The position numbers and the translations under genes were made by a program. 64,000 nucleotides of DNA, from assembly GCF_018417475.1 (NCBI RefSeq), contig NZ_CP054856.1:1829001-1893000 (forward strand). The letters are read 5' to 3'. The DNA comes from Novosphingobium decolorationis (GTDB lineage Bacteria; Pseudomonadota; Alphaproteobacteria; Sphingomonadales; Sphingomonadaceae). Below the pieces are notes generated by a model that saw only the letters and a list, made by a program, of their open reading frames with translations, searched no databases and was not told the origin of the DNA. Shown here piece by piece: positions 52,300 to 64,000 of this stretch (within the stretch, counting starts at the first letter, position 1; each line of letters opens with the position of its first letter).

Positions 52300-53606
52300 T
52301 CCGCCAGCGCCTGTTCTGGAAGATCCTGGTCGCCTTCCTGTTCACCTACTTCGCGGTGTCGCAAGGCATCTGGCTGCTCGTCACGCTGACCCTCGACAAG
52401 GGCGAGCCCCCTGCGATCGTGCTGAGGAACGACGTCGCGCCCGGCGTGGTCATGGCCGCGCGCAACGCGCTCCACCACGGCGGCCTTGCCGAATACCGCG
52501 CGCTCGAACTCGCCCTGCCCGCCGTCACGCGCAAACACCTCTCGCTCCACCCCGCGCAGGCGGCCGCCAACGGCCAATGGAAGCGGCCCCCGGTCCCGCC
52601 CCAGACCGGCGTGCACGATGCCGCCACCACCGCGCCCGACGGGCAGGCCTATATCGTGCGCTTCAGCTTTCCCGACGCGCGCCCGGTTCGGATTCTCAAT
52701 CTGCCTCCCGTCGTCCTTCTGCCGGGGATCGCGGCGGGACTGGTCTTCGCCAGCCTGCTCGCCTGGTATCTCGCCTCTCCGATCAACCATCTGCGGCGCG
52801 GTTTCGAACAGCTCGCGCGGGGTGACCTGTCGGTCCGGCTCCTGCCGCGCATGGGCTCGCGCCGCGACGAGATCGCCGACCTCTCGCGCGACTTCGACCG
52901 CATGGCCCGCCAACTCGAGGAGCTCGTCGAAGGGCGCGACCGGCTGCTCCACGACGTCAGCCACGAATTGCGTTCGCCGCTCGCGCGGATCCAGCTCGCG
53001 CTCGCGCTCGCCGAGCGCTCGCCACAACGCTCGGGACAGGCGCTCGAACGGGTCGGCCACGAAGTCGCCCGCCTCGACGCGCTCGTCGGCGAACTGCTCA
53101 CGCTAGCTCGTGCCGAAAACGACGGCTCGGCTGGTGACGATTACTTCGACATCGCCGGGGTCACCGAAAGCGTGGTCGAGGACGTGCGCTACGAGGCCGA
53201 ACCCGAAGACATCACCATCGCCCTCACCACGGATTTGCGCAACGACGTCCCGCTCGTGCGCGGCAATTCCGAACTCATGCGCCGCGCGATCGAGAACGTG
53301 CTGCGCAATGCCTTGCGTTTCTCGCCGTTGCGCGGGCGGATTTCGGTGCGCGTCGCCGAGCCCGAACGCGACCGCGAAGTCCTCATCACGATCGCGGACG
53401 AGGGGCCCGGCATCCCTGCAGACAAGGTCGATGCCATGTTCCAGCCCTTCGTCCGCGGGTCCGGACACACGAGCAGCTTCGGCCTCGGACTGGCGATCGC
53501 CTCGCGCGCGGTACGCCTCCATCGCGGCACGATCGCCGCGCGCAACCGTACCGACGGCGGGTTCTGCGTGGAAATGCGGCTTCCGACCGAGCCGCTCACG
53601 ACCTGA
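52296..53606 (+). CDS. CpxA-like sensor histidine kinase
   Basis: The 436-aa protein has an N-terminal TM (ILVAFLFTYFAVSQGIWLLV), a short periplasmic sensor (~120 residues), a second TM (VVLLPGIAAGLVFASLLAWYL), HAMP, a dimerisation helix with the phospho-acceptor His (LLHDVSHELRSPLARIQLAL), and HATPase_c N, G1 and G2 boxes (RAIENVLRNALRF, IADEGPGIP, SSFGLGLAIASRAV). It overlaps the response regulator gene by 4 bp. Its stop abuts the convergent GGDEF gene's stop. Confidence 0.94.
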   Translation: MIRQRLFWKILVAFLFTYFAVSQGIWLLVTLTLDKGEPPAIVLRNDVAPGVVMAARNALHHGGLAEYRALELALPAVTRKHLSLHPAQAAANGQWKRPPVPPQTGVHDAATTAPDGQAYIVRFSFPDARPVRILNLPPVVLLPGIAAGLVFASLLAWYLASPINHLRRGFEQLARGDLSVRLLPRMGSRRDEIADLSRDFDRMARQLEELVEGRDRLLHDVSHELRSPLARIQLALALAERSPQRSGQALERVGHEVARLDALVGELLTLARAENDGSAGDDYFDIAGVTESVVEDVRYEAEPEDITIALTTDLRNDVPLVRGNSELMRRAIENVLRNALRFSPLRGRISVRVAEPERDREVLITIADEGPGIPADKVDAMFQPFVRGSGHTSSFGLGLAIASRAVRLHRGTIAARNRTDGGFCVEMRLPTEPLTT

Positions 53607-55394
53607 TCAGGCCGCGACACGCACCCCGTTGCGGCCGGCCTGCTTCATTTCCTGAAGCACGTCGTGCGCCGCCGCGAGGGCGTCCTCGCCCCGCTGCCCG
53701 GGGCGTAGGCGCACGATGCCGCAACTGAGCGAGGAGAGCACCGAAACCGTGTTCGAACGGTAGACCGGGCTGTGGCGCACCGCCTCGACGATCCGCTCGC
53801 AGATGCCGCGGGCGGTGTTGAGGTCGCAGTGCAGCAGCAACGCGAACTCGTCGCTGCCCATGCGCGCCAGCACGTCGCTGTCGCGCGCGGCGCGGCGGAT
53901 CCGCCGCGCCACTTCGACCAGCACCGCATCGCCGATGGCGTAGCCGTGGGCCTCGTTGATCGTGTAGAAGCTGTCGAGGTCGATGAGCGCCAGCGAGACC
54001 GGGCCGCTGGGAAGCCGCACGGCTTCGGAGAGCTGTTCGCGAAAGGCCGGGCCGTTGAAAAGGCCGGTCAGTTCGTCCGACTGCTCTGGCGAGGCCTGCG
54101 ACGGTTCAGCCACGCGCCGCTCGGTCACGTCGCGCAAGGTGATCACCGCACCGCCGTGGCCGCCGCCATCCGACGCCAGCAGGCCGACGATGCCTTGCAG
54201 GCGCAGCTGTGGGCGGCGGATCGGCGAAAATTCGATCGTGCGCGTGGAACGTTCCTGGTCCGCGACCGGCGCCTTCGAAAGCTCCTGCACCACGCCGTCG
54301 ATCTCAAGGCACAGCGATTCCCAGGAACGCCCGATGATCTCCTGCGCGGTATAGCCCAGCAAGCTGCGGACGGGCCCCTGCACCCATTTGCACGCGCCCG
54401 TCCGATCGAAGCCGAGACAGGCCATCGGCGCGTCCTGGAGCGTCTGGAGCAGCGCTTCCTCGCGCTCCGCGAGCCGGATCACCGCCTGCTTGCGCGACGC
54501 CACGAGGGCCGCGATCGGGAGGCAGGTCAGGAGGATCGCGCCCAGGTAGAACTGGAGGAACAACGATTGAACCTCGCTCGGCTCGGGCATCACCGCGACC
54601 GGCCCACGGCCCGAGAGCGTGGTGGCCAAGGCCACGAGCGAGACGATGATCACCCCCAGCATCGTCGCCAGCCGGCCGAACCGGAAGGTCATCCAGGTGA
54701 CCCCGCAAATGGGAACGAACAGCAAGGGCACGTGGGGTTGCGCGAAAACCAGCACGCTCGCGGCCATGAGACCGCCACAGGCGAGCGCGGCGTGGAGCCG
54801 TTCGCGCAGCCCCGCGAGGCGCAGCCATTTCAGATAGCTGCCATCCAGCACCGCGGCCAGGAACGGCGTCAGGATCAGCAGCCCCAGCGCGTTGCTGCAA
54901 TACCAGCGCAGCAGCGATGCCACGAACGGCTCGCCGAAAGCCAGCGAAGTCACCAGTGAGCCGAGCAACGCCCCCACCGCCACCGCGACGGCGATGGCCC
55001 GCAAGGCGAACGGCTTGATCGACAGATCGTGGTCGAGTGTCGGCCCGGGGATGTAATGGCGCAGCATGAGCCAGGCGGCGAGCGCGGTCTGCCCCATGTT
55101 GATGGCGCCATAGGCGATCAGGATCGGCGACCAGTCACGGGCCAGCACGTTGGCCGCGAGGTTGGCGACCCAGCCCGCACCCAGCACCCAGGCCCAAGCC
55201 CAGGCCGAACGCGATTCGCGCAGCAAAAGCACGAGGATGAGCGCATCGGCAGGCCAGATCGCAGCATGCGCATGGCCCGGTCCGGTCAGGGCGATGGCGA
55301 GAGTGGACAGCAGAAAATAGCCGATGGCCGCGACAACTGCCGCATCGGCGCGCCGCTCGAGTGCGGCACGTAGATCAAGCCCATCTTCCACCAT
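53607..55394 (-). CDS. MASE1-PAS-GGDEF protein, putative diguanylate cyclase
   Basis: The 595-aa protein starts with a membrane-embedded MASE1-like sensor (about eight TMs, residues 20-300), then a PAS domain (LQTLQDAPMACLGFDRTGAC) and a C-terminal GGDEF domain. The active-site motif reads ARMGSDEFALLLH, i.e. GSDEF rather than GG[DE]EF; the Asp/Glu needed for metal and GTP binding are kept. It probably makes cyclic di-GMP, which commonly controls exopolysaccharide export and biofilm formation. The variant second glycine leaves activity uncertain. No EAL domain present. It is convergent with the histidine kinase gene, their stop codons touching. Confidence 0.88.
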   Translation of the reverse strand: MVEDGLDLRAALERRADAAVVAAIGYFLLSTLAIALTGPGHAHAAIWPADALILVLLLRESRSAWAWAWVLGAGWVANLAANVLARDWSPILIAYGAINMGQTALAAWLMLRHYIPGPTLDHDLSIKPFALRAIAVAVAVGALLGSLVTSLAFGEPFVASLLRWYCSNALGLLILTPFLAAVLDGSYLKWLRLAGLRERLHAALACGGLMAASVLVFAQPHVPLLFVPICGVTWMTFRFGRLATMLGVIIVSLVALATTLSGRGPVAVMPEPSEVQSLFLQFYLGAILLTCLPIAALVASRKQAVIRLAEREEALLQTLQDAPMACLGFDRTGACKWVQGPVRSLLGYTAQEIIGRSWESLCLEIDGVVQELSKAPVADQERSTRTIEFSPIRRPQLRLQGIVGLLASDGGGHGGAVITLRDVTERRVAEPSQASPEQSDELTGLFNGPAFREQLSEAVRLPSGPVSLALIDLDSFYTINEAHGYAIGDAVLVEVARRIRRAARDSDVLARMGSDEFALLLHCDLNTARGICERIVEAVRHSPVYRSNTVSVLSSLSCGIVRLRPGQRGEDALAAAHDVLQEMKQAGRNGVRVAA

Positions 55395-55487
55395 TACGAC
55401 ACAGTCATAGCGGCGGATGGTTAATCAGGCATGTAGGTTGACATTTTTGTAAGACCTGGGTCATTTCCGCTAATTCGCGGGTGAATC

Positions 55488-57281
<1,794 letters not shown>

Positions 57282-57472
57282 GACAGAAACCTTTCTGCCT
57301 TCAGCGCGACCCTCTCCCTATCCTGTTCCCAACGCCGCTGCATCGTACAGTCGGCCCGCCATTTCCTGCGGTAGACAAACGTCTCAAATTCAGCGCGATT
57401 CGACAAGGGGCGAGATGCGAAAATCTGGCTTCCCGTCATTGAGATTTAACAAAGACGCAACCGAACATGGTC

Positions 57473-57778
57473 TTATCCGAACTTGTAGAGGACACCGAAT
57501 CCCCCGCGCGGATAGTTCCATTCGACTTCGCCGGTAGCCTTGGTGATGATGCGGCAGGTCCCGCATTCAAGACAACCGTCGGCCGCGACTTCGACCTGGC
57601 CCGATTCGGCGAGCGCGTAGCATCCCGCCGGGCACAACGTGGTCATGGCCAGCAGGCTCGCCGAGGGTACCTCGTGCGGCCGCACGCGGATATGGGGTTT
57701 GCCGGCGTCGACCAGGTAGCGGTTCTGGAACAGCTTCTCCTCGACCTTAGGTCCCGGAGCGATGGCAAGATCTGTCAT
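57473..57778 (-). CDS. fixX: FixX ferredoxin-like protein
   Basis: The 101-aa protein has the FixX cysteine pattern CPAGC followed by CLECGTC (C-x3-C, C-x2-C-x2-C), ligating an iron-sulfur cluster, and ends [10 protein letters not shown] as in family members. It passes electrons with FixABC to the nitrogenase electron carrier. It starts 51 nt after the fixC stop and is the last fix gene of the operon. Confidence 0.96.
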   Translation of the reverse strand: MTDLAIAPGPKVEEKLFQNRYLVDAGKPHIRVRPHEVPSASLLAMTTLCPAGCYALAESGQVEVAADGCLECGTCRIITKATGEVEWNYPRGGFGVLYKFG

Positions 57779-57829
57779 ATGCGCTTCTCCTCAGGTTCGT
57801 TGGTTCAAAAAAGCCTGGTACCCCTTCCC

Positions 57830-59143
57830 TCACCGCCAGGCGCGCGCGACACGCCAGGCGTCGCCGAGCATCCCCCACACGCTGCGGGTCTCGCGGAAAT
57901 TACGGAAGATGGCCTTTTCCTTGGTCTTCTTGTCGATCCCGTCGACGCGAAACCAGGTCTGCATGGCCTGGCTGATAAGGCGCGGATAGGCGCCGAAGAA
58001 CGTGCCCTTGTTGGCGTGAAGCAGGGCGGGGATGCCCTTGTACTTCCGAAGATCCTTCATCACGAAGGTGGCTTCCAGGCGCCGCTCATAGTCCTTGAGC
58101 GCAAGCGCATCCATCTCCTCGCCGCGGCGGTGGAGCGCGACCACAGTCTCGGCCGCGACGCGCCCGGTGGTCATCGCCAGATTCGAGCCCTCGCGGTGCA
58201 CCGCATTCACGAACTGCCCGGCATCGCCGACGACGATCCAGCCATCGCCGGTCAGCCTGGGAATCGCCTTGTACCCGCCCTCGGGGATCAGGTGGGCGGC
58301 GTATTCCTTGACTTCGGAACCCTCGAGCAACGGCGCGATCGAGGGATGCGCCTTGAACGCCTCGAGCAATTGGCTCGGCGTCACGTTGCTTTCGGCAAAG
58401 TCCGAAACGATGCAGCCGATGCCGACCGAGATCGATTCCTCGTTGGTGTAGAGGAAGCCCGTGCCGGTCATGCCGCGCGTGATCGTGCCCATGGCCTCGA
58501 TCACCACGCCCTCGTTGCCCCTCAGGTTGAAGCGCGCCTCGATGGTTTCGCGCGGCAGGAAGTGCATTTCCTTGACCGCCAGCGCGACGCTTTCCGGCGC
58601 GATCTCGGGCCGCAGCCCGGAGCGCTGGCCGACAAGTCCGTTGACCCCTTCGGCCAGGATCACGACGGGCGCGAAGATCGGGTTGCCCTGGCGGTCGGTG
58701 CGCACACCGATCACCCGGCCTGTGAGGTCCTCGACCAGTTCGGTCACGGTCGTCTCGCACAGGACCAACGCGCCCGCCTCCTTGACCTTGGCGGAGAACC
58801 ACTTGTCGAATTGCGCGCGCAGGATCGTGTAGCGGTTGGGCTTCTCCTCGTTGAAGTCGCCCGAGCGGTAATGCATGCCCGTGTGCGACGTGTCATCCAT
58901 CGACCACATGCGCTGCTCGATCACGTGGCGTTCCAGCGGCGCTTCCTCGCGGAATTCCGGGATGATCTTCTCGAGCGCGTCGGAATAGAGGATTGCGCCC
59001 TGCACGTTCTTCGAGCCCGCGTACTCGCCGCGCTCGATCTGGAGGACGCTCAGCCCCTCCTTCGCCAGGGTATAGGCCGCCGCATTGCCCGAAGGCCCGG
59101 CCCCCACGACAATCGCATCGAACGTGTCCTCCATCTCGGCCAT
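57830..59143 (-). CDS. fixC: FixC, flavoprotein-quinone oxidoreductase subunit
   Basis: The 437-aa protein has an N-terminal FAD-binding motif ([21 protein letters not shown]), the GD motif [19 protein letters not shown] near residue 290, and ETF-QO-like motifs between. FixABCX performs flavin-based electron bifurcation, reducing ferredoxin/flavodoxin for nitrogenase at the expense of NADH and quinone. It lies 14 nt after fixB. Confidence 0.96.
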   Translation of the reverse strand: MAEMEDTFDAIVVGAGPSGNAAAYTLAKEGLSVLQIERGEYAGSKNVQGAILYSDALEKIIPEFREEAPLERHVIEQRMWSMDDTSHTGMHYRSGDFNEEKPNRYTILRAQFDKWFSAKVKEAGALVLCETTVTELVEDLTGRVIGVRTDRQGNPIFAPVVILAEGVNGLVGQRSGLRPEIAPESVALAVKEMHFLPRETIEARFNLRGNEGVVIEAMGTITRGMTGTGFLYTNEESISVGIGCIVSDFAESNVTPSQLLEAFKAHPSIAPLLEGSEVKEYAAHLIPEGGYKAIPRLTGDGWIVVGDAGQFVNAVHREGSNLAMTTGRVAAETVVALHRRGEEMDALALKDYERRLEATFVMKDLRKYKGIPALLHANKGTFFGAYPRLISQAMQTWFRVDGIDKKTKEKAIFRNFRETRSVWGMLGDAWRVARAWR

Positions 59144-59157
59144 GGTCTCTCTCCTTC

Positions 59158-60255
59158 TCAGCTGGCCATCCGGGTGACGCGCAGGCGCCGCGCAAAGGCC
59201 TGTGTCAGTGCGGGCAGCAGCGTGACCGCGTCGGCAACGATACCCAGGTGCGCGAACTCGAAGATCGGCGCATTGGGGTCGGTGTTGATGGCAAGGATCA
59301 GGTCGGCACCTTCCACCCCGACCCGGTGCTGGATCGCGCCCGAGATCCCCGCCGCGATGTAGAGCCGGGGCCGGATCGTCTTGCCGGTCTGGCCGATCTG
59401 GCGGTCCGAGGTGATCCAGTCCTTCTGCACCAGAGGGCGCGAGCCGCCATATTCGGCGCCCAGCACCGCGGCGAGCTCCTTCACCAACTGGAAATTCTCG
59501 ACCGAGCCCAGCCCCAGGCCGCCAGCCACGACGACGTCGGCATAGGGCAGCGCGGCCGTGTCGCTATCGCGGTCGTCGATGAAGTCGAGCACCTTGGTGA
59601 CAACATCGTCCTCGACGATGTTGGGCGCAAACTCGACGATGCGTCCGCTGCGCCCTTCCTCCCGCTCGGGCATGGCCATGACGCGCGGGCGCACGGTCGC
59701 CATCTGCGGGCGGAAGTTGAGCGTGAAAATGGTGCACAGGAGCGAGCCGCCGAAAGTGGGCCGCGTCGCGGCAAGCGAGCCGTCCTCGTCGATGGCAAGC
59801 TCGGTCGAATCCGCGGTGAGGCCGGTCTTGAGCGTGGTCGCCACCGAACCGGCCAGATCACGGCCAAGGTTGGTCGCGCCCAGGAGCAGGATCTCGGGCT
59901 GGTAGGTGTTGACGATGTCGGTCAGGACCTGCGTCGAGGTTTCGTTGCGGTAGTGCTTCAGGGCCGGGTCGCAGGCGATGTAGACACAGTCCGCGCCGTA
60001 TTCGAAGCAATCCTGCGCCGCCTGGCCCAGCGCCTCGCGGTCATCGCCCATGAGAACCGCGGCCAGTTCCACGCCGCGCTTGTCGGCCAGCTTGCGCCCT
60101 TCCCCCAGAAGCTCGAAGGAGACCGAATGGACACTCCCATGCTCGATCTCCACCGCCACCCAGACGTGCTTGTACGCCTTGAAGTGCTCGGGCAGTTCCT
60201 TCTTCGTGTTGGCACGGCCTCCCTTGGCGGGAGCGGGCTTTGCTGCATCGGCCAT
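59158..60255 (-). CDS. fixB: FixB, electron-transfer flavoprotein alpha-like subunit
   Basis: The 365-aa protein has the ETF-alpha C-terminal FAD-binding domain ([45 protein letters not shown]). The N-terminal extension rich in Lys/Ala is normal for FixB. I use the ATG at 60255 (AAGGAG upstream), not the long frame overlapping fixA. Partner of FixA. Confidence 0.95.
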   Translation of the reverse strand: MADAAKPAPAKGGRANTKKELPEHFKAYKHVWVAVEIEHGSVHSVSFELLGEGRKLADKRGVELAAVLMGDDREALGQAAQDCFEYGADCVYIACDPALKHYRNETSTQVLTDIVNTYQPEILLLGATNLGRDLAGSVATTLKTGLTADSTELAIDEDGSLAATRPTFGGSLLCTIFTLNFRPQMATVRPRVMAMPEREEGRSGRIVEFAPNIVEDDVVTKVLDFIDDRDSDTAALPYADVVVAGGLGLGSVENFQLVKELAAVLGAEYGGSRPLVQKDWITSDRQIGQTGKTIRPRLYIAAGISGAIQHRVGVEGADLILAINTDPNAPIFEFAHLGIVADAVTLLPALTQAFARRLRVTRMAS

Positions 60256-60272
60256 CGGTCCGGCTCCTTCTC

Positions 60273-61130
60273 TCAGACGTAGTGGTGGAGGGCCTGGGCG
60301 GTGAGGTCGTCCTCGACGCCCGGCGCCCTTGCAAAGATCGCGTCGATGACGGCGCGCGCCTTTGCGTCCATGGTGCCTTCGGCCGCGATCATCTCGGCGG
60401 CTTCCGAGCGCGCGGTGGGCGCAAAGACCTTCTTCACGATGGTCGGCGAGCCGCGCAGGCCGCATCTGGTGAGGTCCTCGATGCCGACATCGGACGCATT
60501 CCAGGTGATGATTTCGGCGCGCGCGGCCTCCAGTGCCTGCGCGATCGTGCCGCGCCGCATCTCGTTGGTCGCCTCGAGCATGGTGATCAGCACTGGCAGC
60601 CTGGTGGCCAGCACCTGCGTCCCCGTCTCGGCGCGGCGCTCCACGGTGATGCGTCCGGCCTCAAGGTCGGTCGCGACGATCTTGGAGATGTAGGTCAGCT
60701 GGTTGAGCTTCAAGCGGCTGGCGATGCCCGGCCCGACCTGCGCGGTGTCCCCGTCGATGGTCTGCTTGCCGGTAAAGACGATCTCGGGCGTGCCGAATTC
60801 CTCGCCGATTTTCGTCAGCGCCATCGAGAGCGCATAACTCGTCGCCAGCGTGTCGGAACCCGCAAAGTAGCGGTCGGTCAACAGCACCGCGCGGTCCGCC
60901 CCGAAGGTCAGCGCCTTGCGCAGCGATTCCGAGGCCGTGGGCGGGCCCATGCACAGCGCCGTGACGGTCGCGCCAAGGCGGTCCTTCAGGCGCAGCGCCT
61001 CTTCCAGCGCGAAGAGGTCATAAGGGTTGATGATCGTCGGCACGCCCTGGCGCATGATCGTGTTCGTGACCGGGTGGACACGGATCTGCGCGCTGTCGGG
61101 CACCTGCTTGATGCACACCACGATATGCAT
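60273..61130 (-). CDS. fixA: FixA, electron-transfer flavoprotein beta-like subunit
   Basis: The 285-aa protein begins [20 protein letters not shown], the FixA/ETF-beta start, and contains [19 protein letters not shown] and [16 protein letters not shown], which line the bifurcating FAD site. It is the first fix gene of this operon, 4 nt after nifW. Confidence 0.96.
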   Translation of the reverse strand: MHIVVCIKQVPDSAQIRVHPVTNTIMRQGVPTIINPYDLFALEEALRLKDRLGATVTALCMGPPTASESLRKALTFGADRAVLLTDRYFAGSDTLATSYALSMALTKIGEEFGTPEIVFTGKQTIDGDTAQVGPGIASRLKLNQLTYISKIVATDLEAGRITVERRAETGTQVLATRLPVLITMLEATNEMRRGTIAQALEAARAEIITWNASDVGIEDLTRCGLRGSPTIVKKVFAPTARSEAAEMIAAEGTMDAKARAVIDAIFARAPGVEDDLTAQALHHYV

Positions 61131-61134
61131 TGTC

Positions 61135-61476
61135 TCAGCCTCCTGTCAGGGCGTCGAGCGGCACGAAGGGCCGGTTGGGTTCGGGTTTGGGCGCGACGGC
61201 GTCCTTGTGAACCTTGAACAGGCGCTCCGCGATCGGCGAGGAGGCCACGAAGTCGGCGTAGGCCTGCGCAAGGTGCTCGCCGCAGAGCGCGTAAAGTTCG
61301 GTATCATCGGCGCTTTCCAGTGCGCCCTCGACCTCGCTGCCGCGCAGGTACTGGCCCATGCGGCGAAGGATGTGGAGCCGCGCGACCTGAACCACCTGCG
61401 GGTCGTAATCGACGCCGAGCAGTTCGAAGAAGTCCTCCGCGCTCGAGAGCTGGTGCAGTTCGTCAAGCAGGCTCAT
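61135..61476 (-). CDS. nifW: NifW, nitrogenase-stabilising protein
   Basis: The 113-aa protein matches NifW ([37 protein letters not shown]). NifW interacts with the MoFe protein and is thought to protect or help mature it. The ATG at 61476 overlaps the end of cysE by 14 bp. The gene ends 4 nt before fixA, so nifW and fixA are tightly coupled. Confidence 0.93.
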   Translation of the reverse strand: MSLLDELHQLSSAEDFFELLGVDYDPQVVQVARLHILRRMGQYLRGSEVEGALESADDTELYALCGEHLAQAYADFVASSPIAERLFKVHKDAVAPKPEPNRPFVPLDALTGG

Positions 61477-62224
61477 GGCTGTCCTCCTGAAGAGCAAAAT
61501 CGGGGCAGACCGGGGCTCGCCCGTCCCTGTGAGCAAGGCGCGCCTCCAGGAACTCGATGCGGTCGAGCAGTTCGGACACCGCCTCGCCTACGGGATCGGG
61601 CATGAGGTGATGGTCAAGGTCGATCCGGCCCGACACGCGGCGCCGCTCGGTGGCCCCGCGCACCACGCGCCCCGGAATGCCGACCACCGTCATTGCGGGC
61701 GGCACGGGATCGACGACCACGCTGTTCGCCCCCACGCGCGCGCCCTTGCCCACGGTGATCGGGCCCAGGATCTTGGCGCCGCAACCCACCAGCACGCCGT
61801 CCTCCAGCGTGGGGTGGCGCTTGCCCGGCGCCCAGCTTGTCCCGCCCAGCGTGACGCCGTGGTAGAGCGTCACATCATCGCCGATCTCGGCGGTCTCACC
61901 GATGACGACGCCCGCGCCGTGATCGATGAAGAAGCGCCGGCCGATGGTGGCGGCAGGGTGGATGTCGACATTGGTGAGGAGGCGCGCCAGCCAGCCCAGG
62001 AACCGGGCCGGGAAGCGCAGACCCACCTGCCACAGCGCGTGGGCCAGCCGGTGCCAGATGATCGCGTGAACGCCCGGATAGGTCAGCAGGACTTCCAGCG
62101 CCCCGTTCGCCGCCGGATCGCGCGCGGCCACGCACCCCACGTCCTCGCGCAGGAGGACAAGGAGCGAGGGCCGCGCCCTGGAAGGCCGTGCGCCAAGCGT
62201 ATCGAAGGGCGTGGCGACAGGCAT
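61463..62224 (-). CDS. cysE: Serine O-acetyltransferase (nif-associated)
   Basis: The 253-aa protein has the CysE N-terminal helical domain and left-handed beta-helix repeats ([59 protein letters not shown]). In nif clusters this gene, sometimes called nifP, raises O-acetylserine and cysteine supply for iron-sulfur cluster building by NifS. Its ATG overlaps the nifV stop (TGATG). Confidence 0.93.
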   Translation of the reverse strand: MPVATPFDTLGARPSRARPSLLVLLREDVGCVAARDPAANGALEVLLTYPGVHAIIWHRLAHALWQVGLRFPARFLGWLARLLTNVDIHPAATIGRRFFIDHGAGVVIGETAEIGDDVTLYHGVTLGGTSWAPGKRHPTLEDGVLVGCGAKILGPITVGKGARVGANSVVVDPVPPAMTVVGIPGRVVRGATERRRVSGRIDLDHHLMPDPVGEAVSELLDRIEFLEARLAHRDGRAPVCPDFALQEDSHEPA

Positions 62225-63378
62225 CACAGCGCCCTTTCGACCATGCCGGTGCGGCAGTAGATCAGCGCGAGATCGGCCAGTTCCACGCCCTTCTTGGTGT
62301 CGAGCGCCTTGGCGCGCACATCGGCCAGAATGCGCCCCAGCCGCTCCTGGTCGGCCTCGAGGCCAATCGAGCGCAGGCTGGAAGTGATCGCCGCACGCCC
62401 CGAATGGCGCCCCAGCATGATCCGCCGCTCGCGCCCGAAACGCGCCGGGTCGAGCGCCTCGTAGGTCTCGGCATCGCGCAGGAGGCCCGAGACGTGGATG
62501 CCGCTTTCATGGGTGAAGACCATCGAGCCGACGATGGGCTTGTTCTCCGGGATCGGACGCCCGGCGGCAAGCGCCACCGTTTCGGCAAGGCGGGCGAGCT
62601 GGAGAAAGTCGATGCGCGTGGTGCGCCCGAGCGTTTCGCCCAGCGCCGTCACCACTTCTTCAAGGGGCGCGTTGCCTGCCCGCTCGCCCAGCCCCAGCAC
62701 GCAGACCGAAACGTGGGTCGCGCCGCCGCGCACGGCGGCGAGCGTGTTCGCGGTGGCTAGGCCCAGGTCGTCGTGACCGTGGAATTCGAGCTCGATGTCA
62801 GTCTCGCGCGCGAGGTCACGGAAGATTTCGTGGGTGCCGAACGGGTCGAGCACGCCCAGCGTGTCGGCGTAGCGGAAGCGGTGCCCGCCCGCCTCCTCGA
62901 TGGCGACGACCACGCGCTTCAGGAAATCGAGGTCGGCGCGGCTGGCGTCCTCGCCGCCGATGGAGACGCGAAGGCCCCGGTCGAGCGCGTAGCCCACGAC
63001 TTCCTCGATGCGCGCGAGCACGTCGGCGCGGCCGGTGCCGAACTTGGCGCGGATCTGGCGGTCCGAAACAGGGACCGAGAGGTGCACGCGCTCCACCCCG
63101 GTGCGCGCGGCGGCGTCGACATCGCTGCGCGTGGCGCGGCACCAGGGGATGATCTGGGCTGTCCTGGCCTGCTGCACCATCGCGCGGATCGCGGCTTCGT
63201 CCTCCATGCCCATGGCCGGGGTGCCCGCCTCGATCTCGTCGACGCCAGCGGCTTCAAGTGCGGAGGCAATCGCCATCTTCTCGGCGAAGCTGAAGGCCAC
63301 GCCCGGAGACTGCTCACCATCGCGCAAGGTGCTGTCATTGACGACGACAGGCGGGAAATTGGGCAGGAAACCGGACAT
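62224..63378 (-). CDS. nifV: Homocitrate synthase NifV
   Basis: The 384-aa protein has the alpha-isopropylmalate/homocitrate synthase motifs [18 protein letters not shown] near residue 14, [17 protein letters not shown] (metal-binding His) and [18 protein letters not shown]. It makes homocitrate for the FeMo cofactor. The ATG at 63378 is preferred to a TTG three codons upstream. It follows nifS with a 34-nt gap. Confidence 0.95.
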   Translation of the reverse strand: MSGFLPNFPPVVVNDSTLRDGEQSPGVAFSFAEKMAIASALEAAGVDEIEAGTPAMGMEDEAAIRAMVQQARTAQIIPWCRATRSDVDAAARTGVERVHLSVPVSDRQIRAKFGTGRADVLARIEEVVGYALDRGLRVSIGGEDASRADLDFLKRVVVAIEEAGGHRFRYADTLGVLDPFGTHEIFRDLARETDIELEFHGHDDLGLATANTLAAVRGGATHVSVCVLGLGERAGNAPLEEVVTALGETLGRTTRIDFLQLARLAETVALAAGRPIPENKPIVGSMVFTHESGIHVSGLLRDAETYEALDPARFGRERRIMLGRHSGRAAITSSLRSIGLEADQERLGRILADVRAKALDTKKGVELADLALIYCRTGMVERAL

Positions 63379-63412
63379 GGCAGTCAACTCCAGTAAGGGG
63401 GAATGGACAAGA

Positions 63413-64000
63413 TCAGGCGTAGGTCGGGTTGAAGGCCCCTTCCTTCTCGCGTTCGCGCCAGAAGGGGCTCATGTCGCGCAGGCGCACGATGATCTGGGGC
63501 ATCACCTCCAGCACACGATCGACATCGGCCTGGGTATTCTCGCGGCTGAAGGAAAAGCGGATCGCGCCATGGGCCGCGGTATAGGGCACGTTCATCGCGC
63601 GCAGCACGTGGCTGGGTTCGAGCGAACCAGACGTGCAGGCCGACCCCGAACTTGCCGCGATGCCTTCCCGGTTCATCAGGAGAAGGATCGCCTCGCCCTC
63701 AATGTACTCGAAGGCGACATTGGCGGTGTTGGGCAGGCGGTTTTCGACATCGCCCGTTGCAAAGGAATGGCTGATCGCGCCGAGCAGCCCCTCCTCCAGC
63801 CGATCGCGCAGCGCGGCGACGCGGGTCTGCTCCTCGGCCATGTATTCGCCCGCAAGCTCAGCCGCGCGGCCAAGGCCGATGATGCCCGGCGCATTCTCGG
63901 TCCCGGCACGCCGGCCGCGCTCCTGGTGGCCGCCGCGCACGAGCGGACGTAGCCGCACGCCCTTGCGCACGTAGAGCGCGCCCACGCCCTTGGGCCCGTG
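63413..64000 (-). CDS. nifS: Cysteine desulfurase NifS (C-terminal part, cut by window edge)
   Basis: 195 residues up to the stop codon are visible. The right edge begins HGPKGVGALYVRKG, directly after the PLP lysine region, and continues GGHQERGRRAGTENAPGI and the catalytic cysteine loop SSGSACTSG. NifS delivers sulfur for nitrogenase clusters. Its N-terminal half and any upstream nif genes are outside the window. Confidence 0.95.
   Translation of the reverse strand, partial: HGPKGVGALYVRKGVRLRPLVRGGHQERGRRAGTENAPGIIGLGRAAELAGEYMAEEQTRVAALRDRLEEGLLGAISHSFATGDVENRLPNTANVAFEYIEGEAILLLMNREGIAASSGSACTSGSLEPSHVLRAMNVPYTAAHGAIRFSFSRENTQADVDRVLEVMPQIIVRLRDMSPFWREREKEGAFNPTYA

Noticed and set aside
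57282..57472. Sigma-54 promoter or NifA upstream activator (TGT-N10-ACA) before nifA
   Set aside because: Several TGT triplets were checked but none has ACA at the right spacing, and the best GG/GC pair is a poor -24/-12 match.
57467..59362. 631-codon plus-strand ORF opposite fixX/fixC
   Set aside because: FixX and FixC are unambiguous on the minus strand.

Overview
The window is GC-rich, densely coded alphaproteobacterial DNA. It carries a nif/fix operon with an alphaproteobacterial-type NifA, an alphaproteobacterial exopolysaccharide locus and an otsB-GH15-otsA trehalose cluster. The best fit is a diazotrophic member of the Sphingomonadales (Novosphingobium/Sphingomonas type). This is inferred from gene content and codon style, not from a marker gene. 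No rRNA or tRNA gene was recognised.

Layout. (1) 1-9.3 kb is housekeeping: a cut-off MFS exporter, DNA polymerase IV, a UDP-glucuronate 4-epimerase, a Nudix hydrolase, 6-phosphogluconolactonase, Dps, and a GDP-mannose operon (manC-manA-HAD phosphomannomutase), then an MscS/YbdG channel. (2) 9.5-13.7 kb is the trehalose cluster. (3) 14.2-40 kb is an exopolysaccharide (EPS) locus. The plus-strand arm (14.2-23.2 kb) has GDP-fucose synthase, a WecG/TagA-type glycosyltransferase, a flippase, two sulfotransferases, a polymerase, an acetyltransferase, an SDR epimerase and a GT4 glycosyltransferase. An IS110-type element sits at the convergent junction. The minus-strand arm (24.7-30 kb) has a secreted protein of unknown function, the tyrosine kinase/chain-length protein Wzc, a second polymerase/ligase-like protein and a small membrane protein. 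Then come a PDZ-M48 peptidase, a Tat-exported beta-helix protein, the Wza-type exporter, galE, gmd and a NudK-like Nudix hydrolase. The end of the locus is decayed: a UDP-glucuronate epimerase pseudogene and a frameshifted UDP-glucose dehydrogenase. A group II intron with a broken maturase lies just downstream.

(4) 42.1-46.7 kb holds a 30-codon ORF with its own terminator, a Crp/Fnr-type regulator, and a three-gene minus-strand unit encoding a TIR-TM-TPR protein, a 158-aa protein of unknown family and a 490-aa helical-repeat protein. This is the best candidate here for an undescribed system. (5) 46.8-53.6 kb is a MacAB-TolC efflux operon divergent from a CpxRA-like two-component pair, with GTAAA repeats between them. 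(6) 53.6-64 kb holds a MASE1-PAS-GGDEF protein, nifA, and a minus-strand operon nifS-nifV-cysE-nifW-fixABCX that runs off the right edge.

How the genes fit together: manA, the phosphomannomutase, manC, gmd and fcl form a complete route from fructose-6-phosphate to GDP-L-fucose, although the genes are spread over 30 kb. With two sulfotransferases and an acetyltransferase inside the Wzx/Wzy/Wza/Wzc locus, the likely product is a fucose-containing, sulfated and possibly acetylated polymer. An identical 13-bp element lies 50-70 nt upstream of both manC and gmd, with partial copies near wzc and wza, which suggests co-regulation. The local UDP-glucuronate genes are broken, so the polymer may have lost its uronic acid branch.
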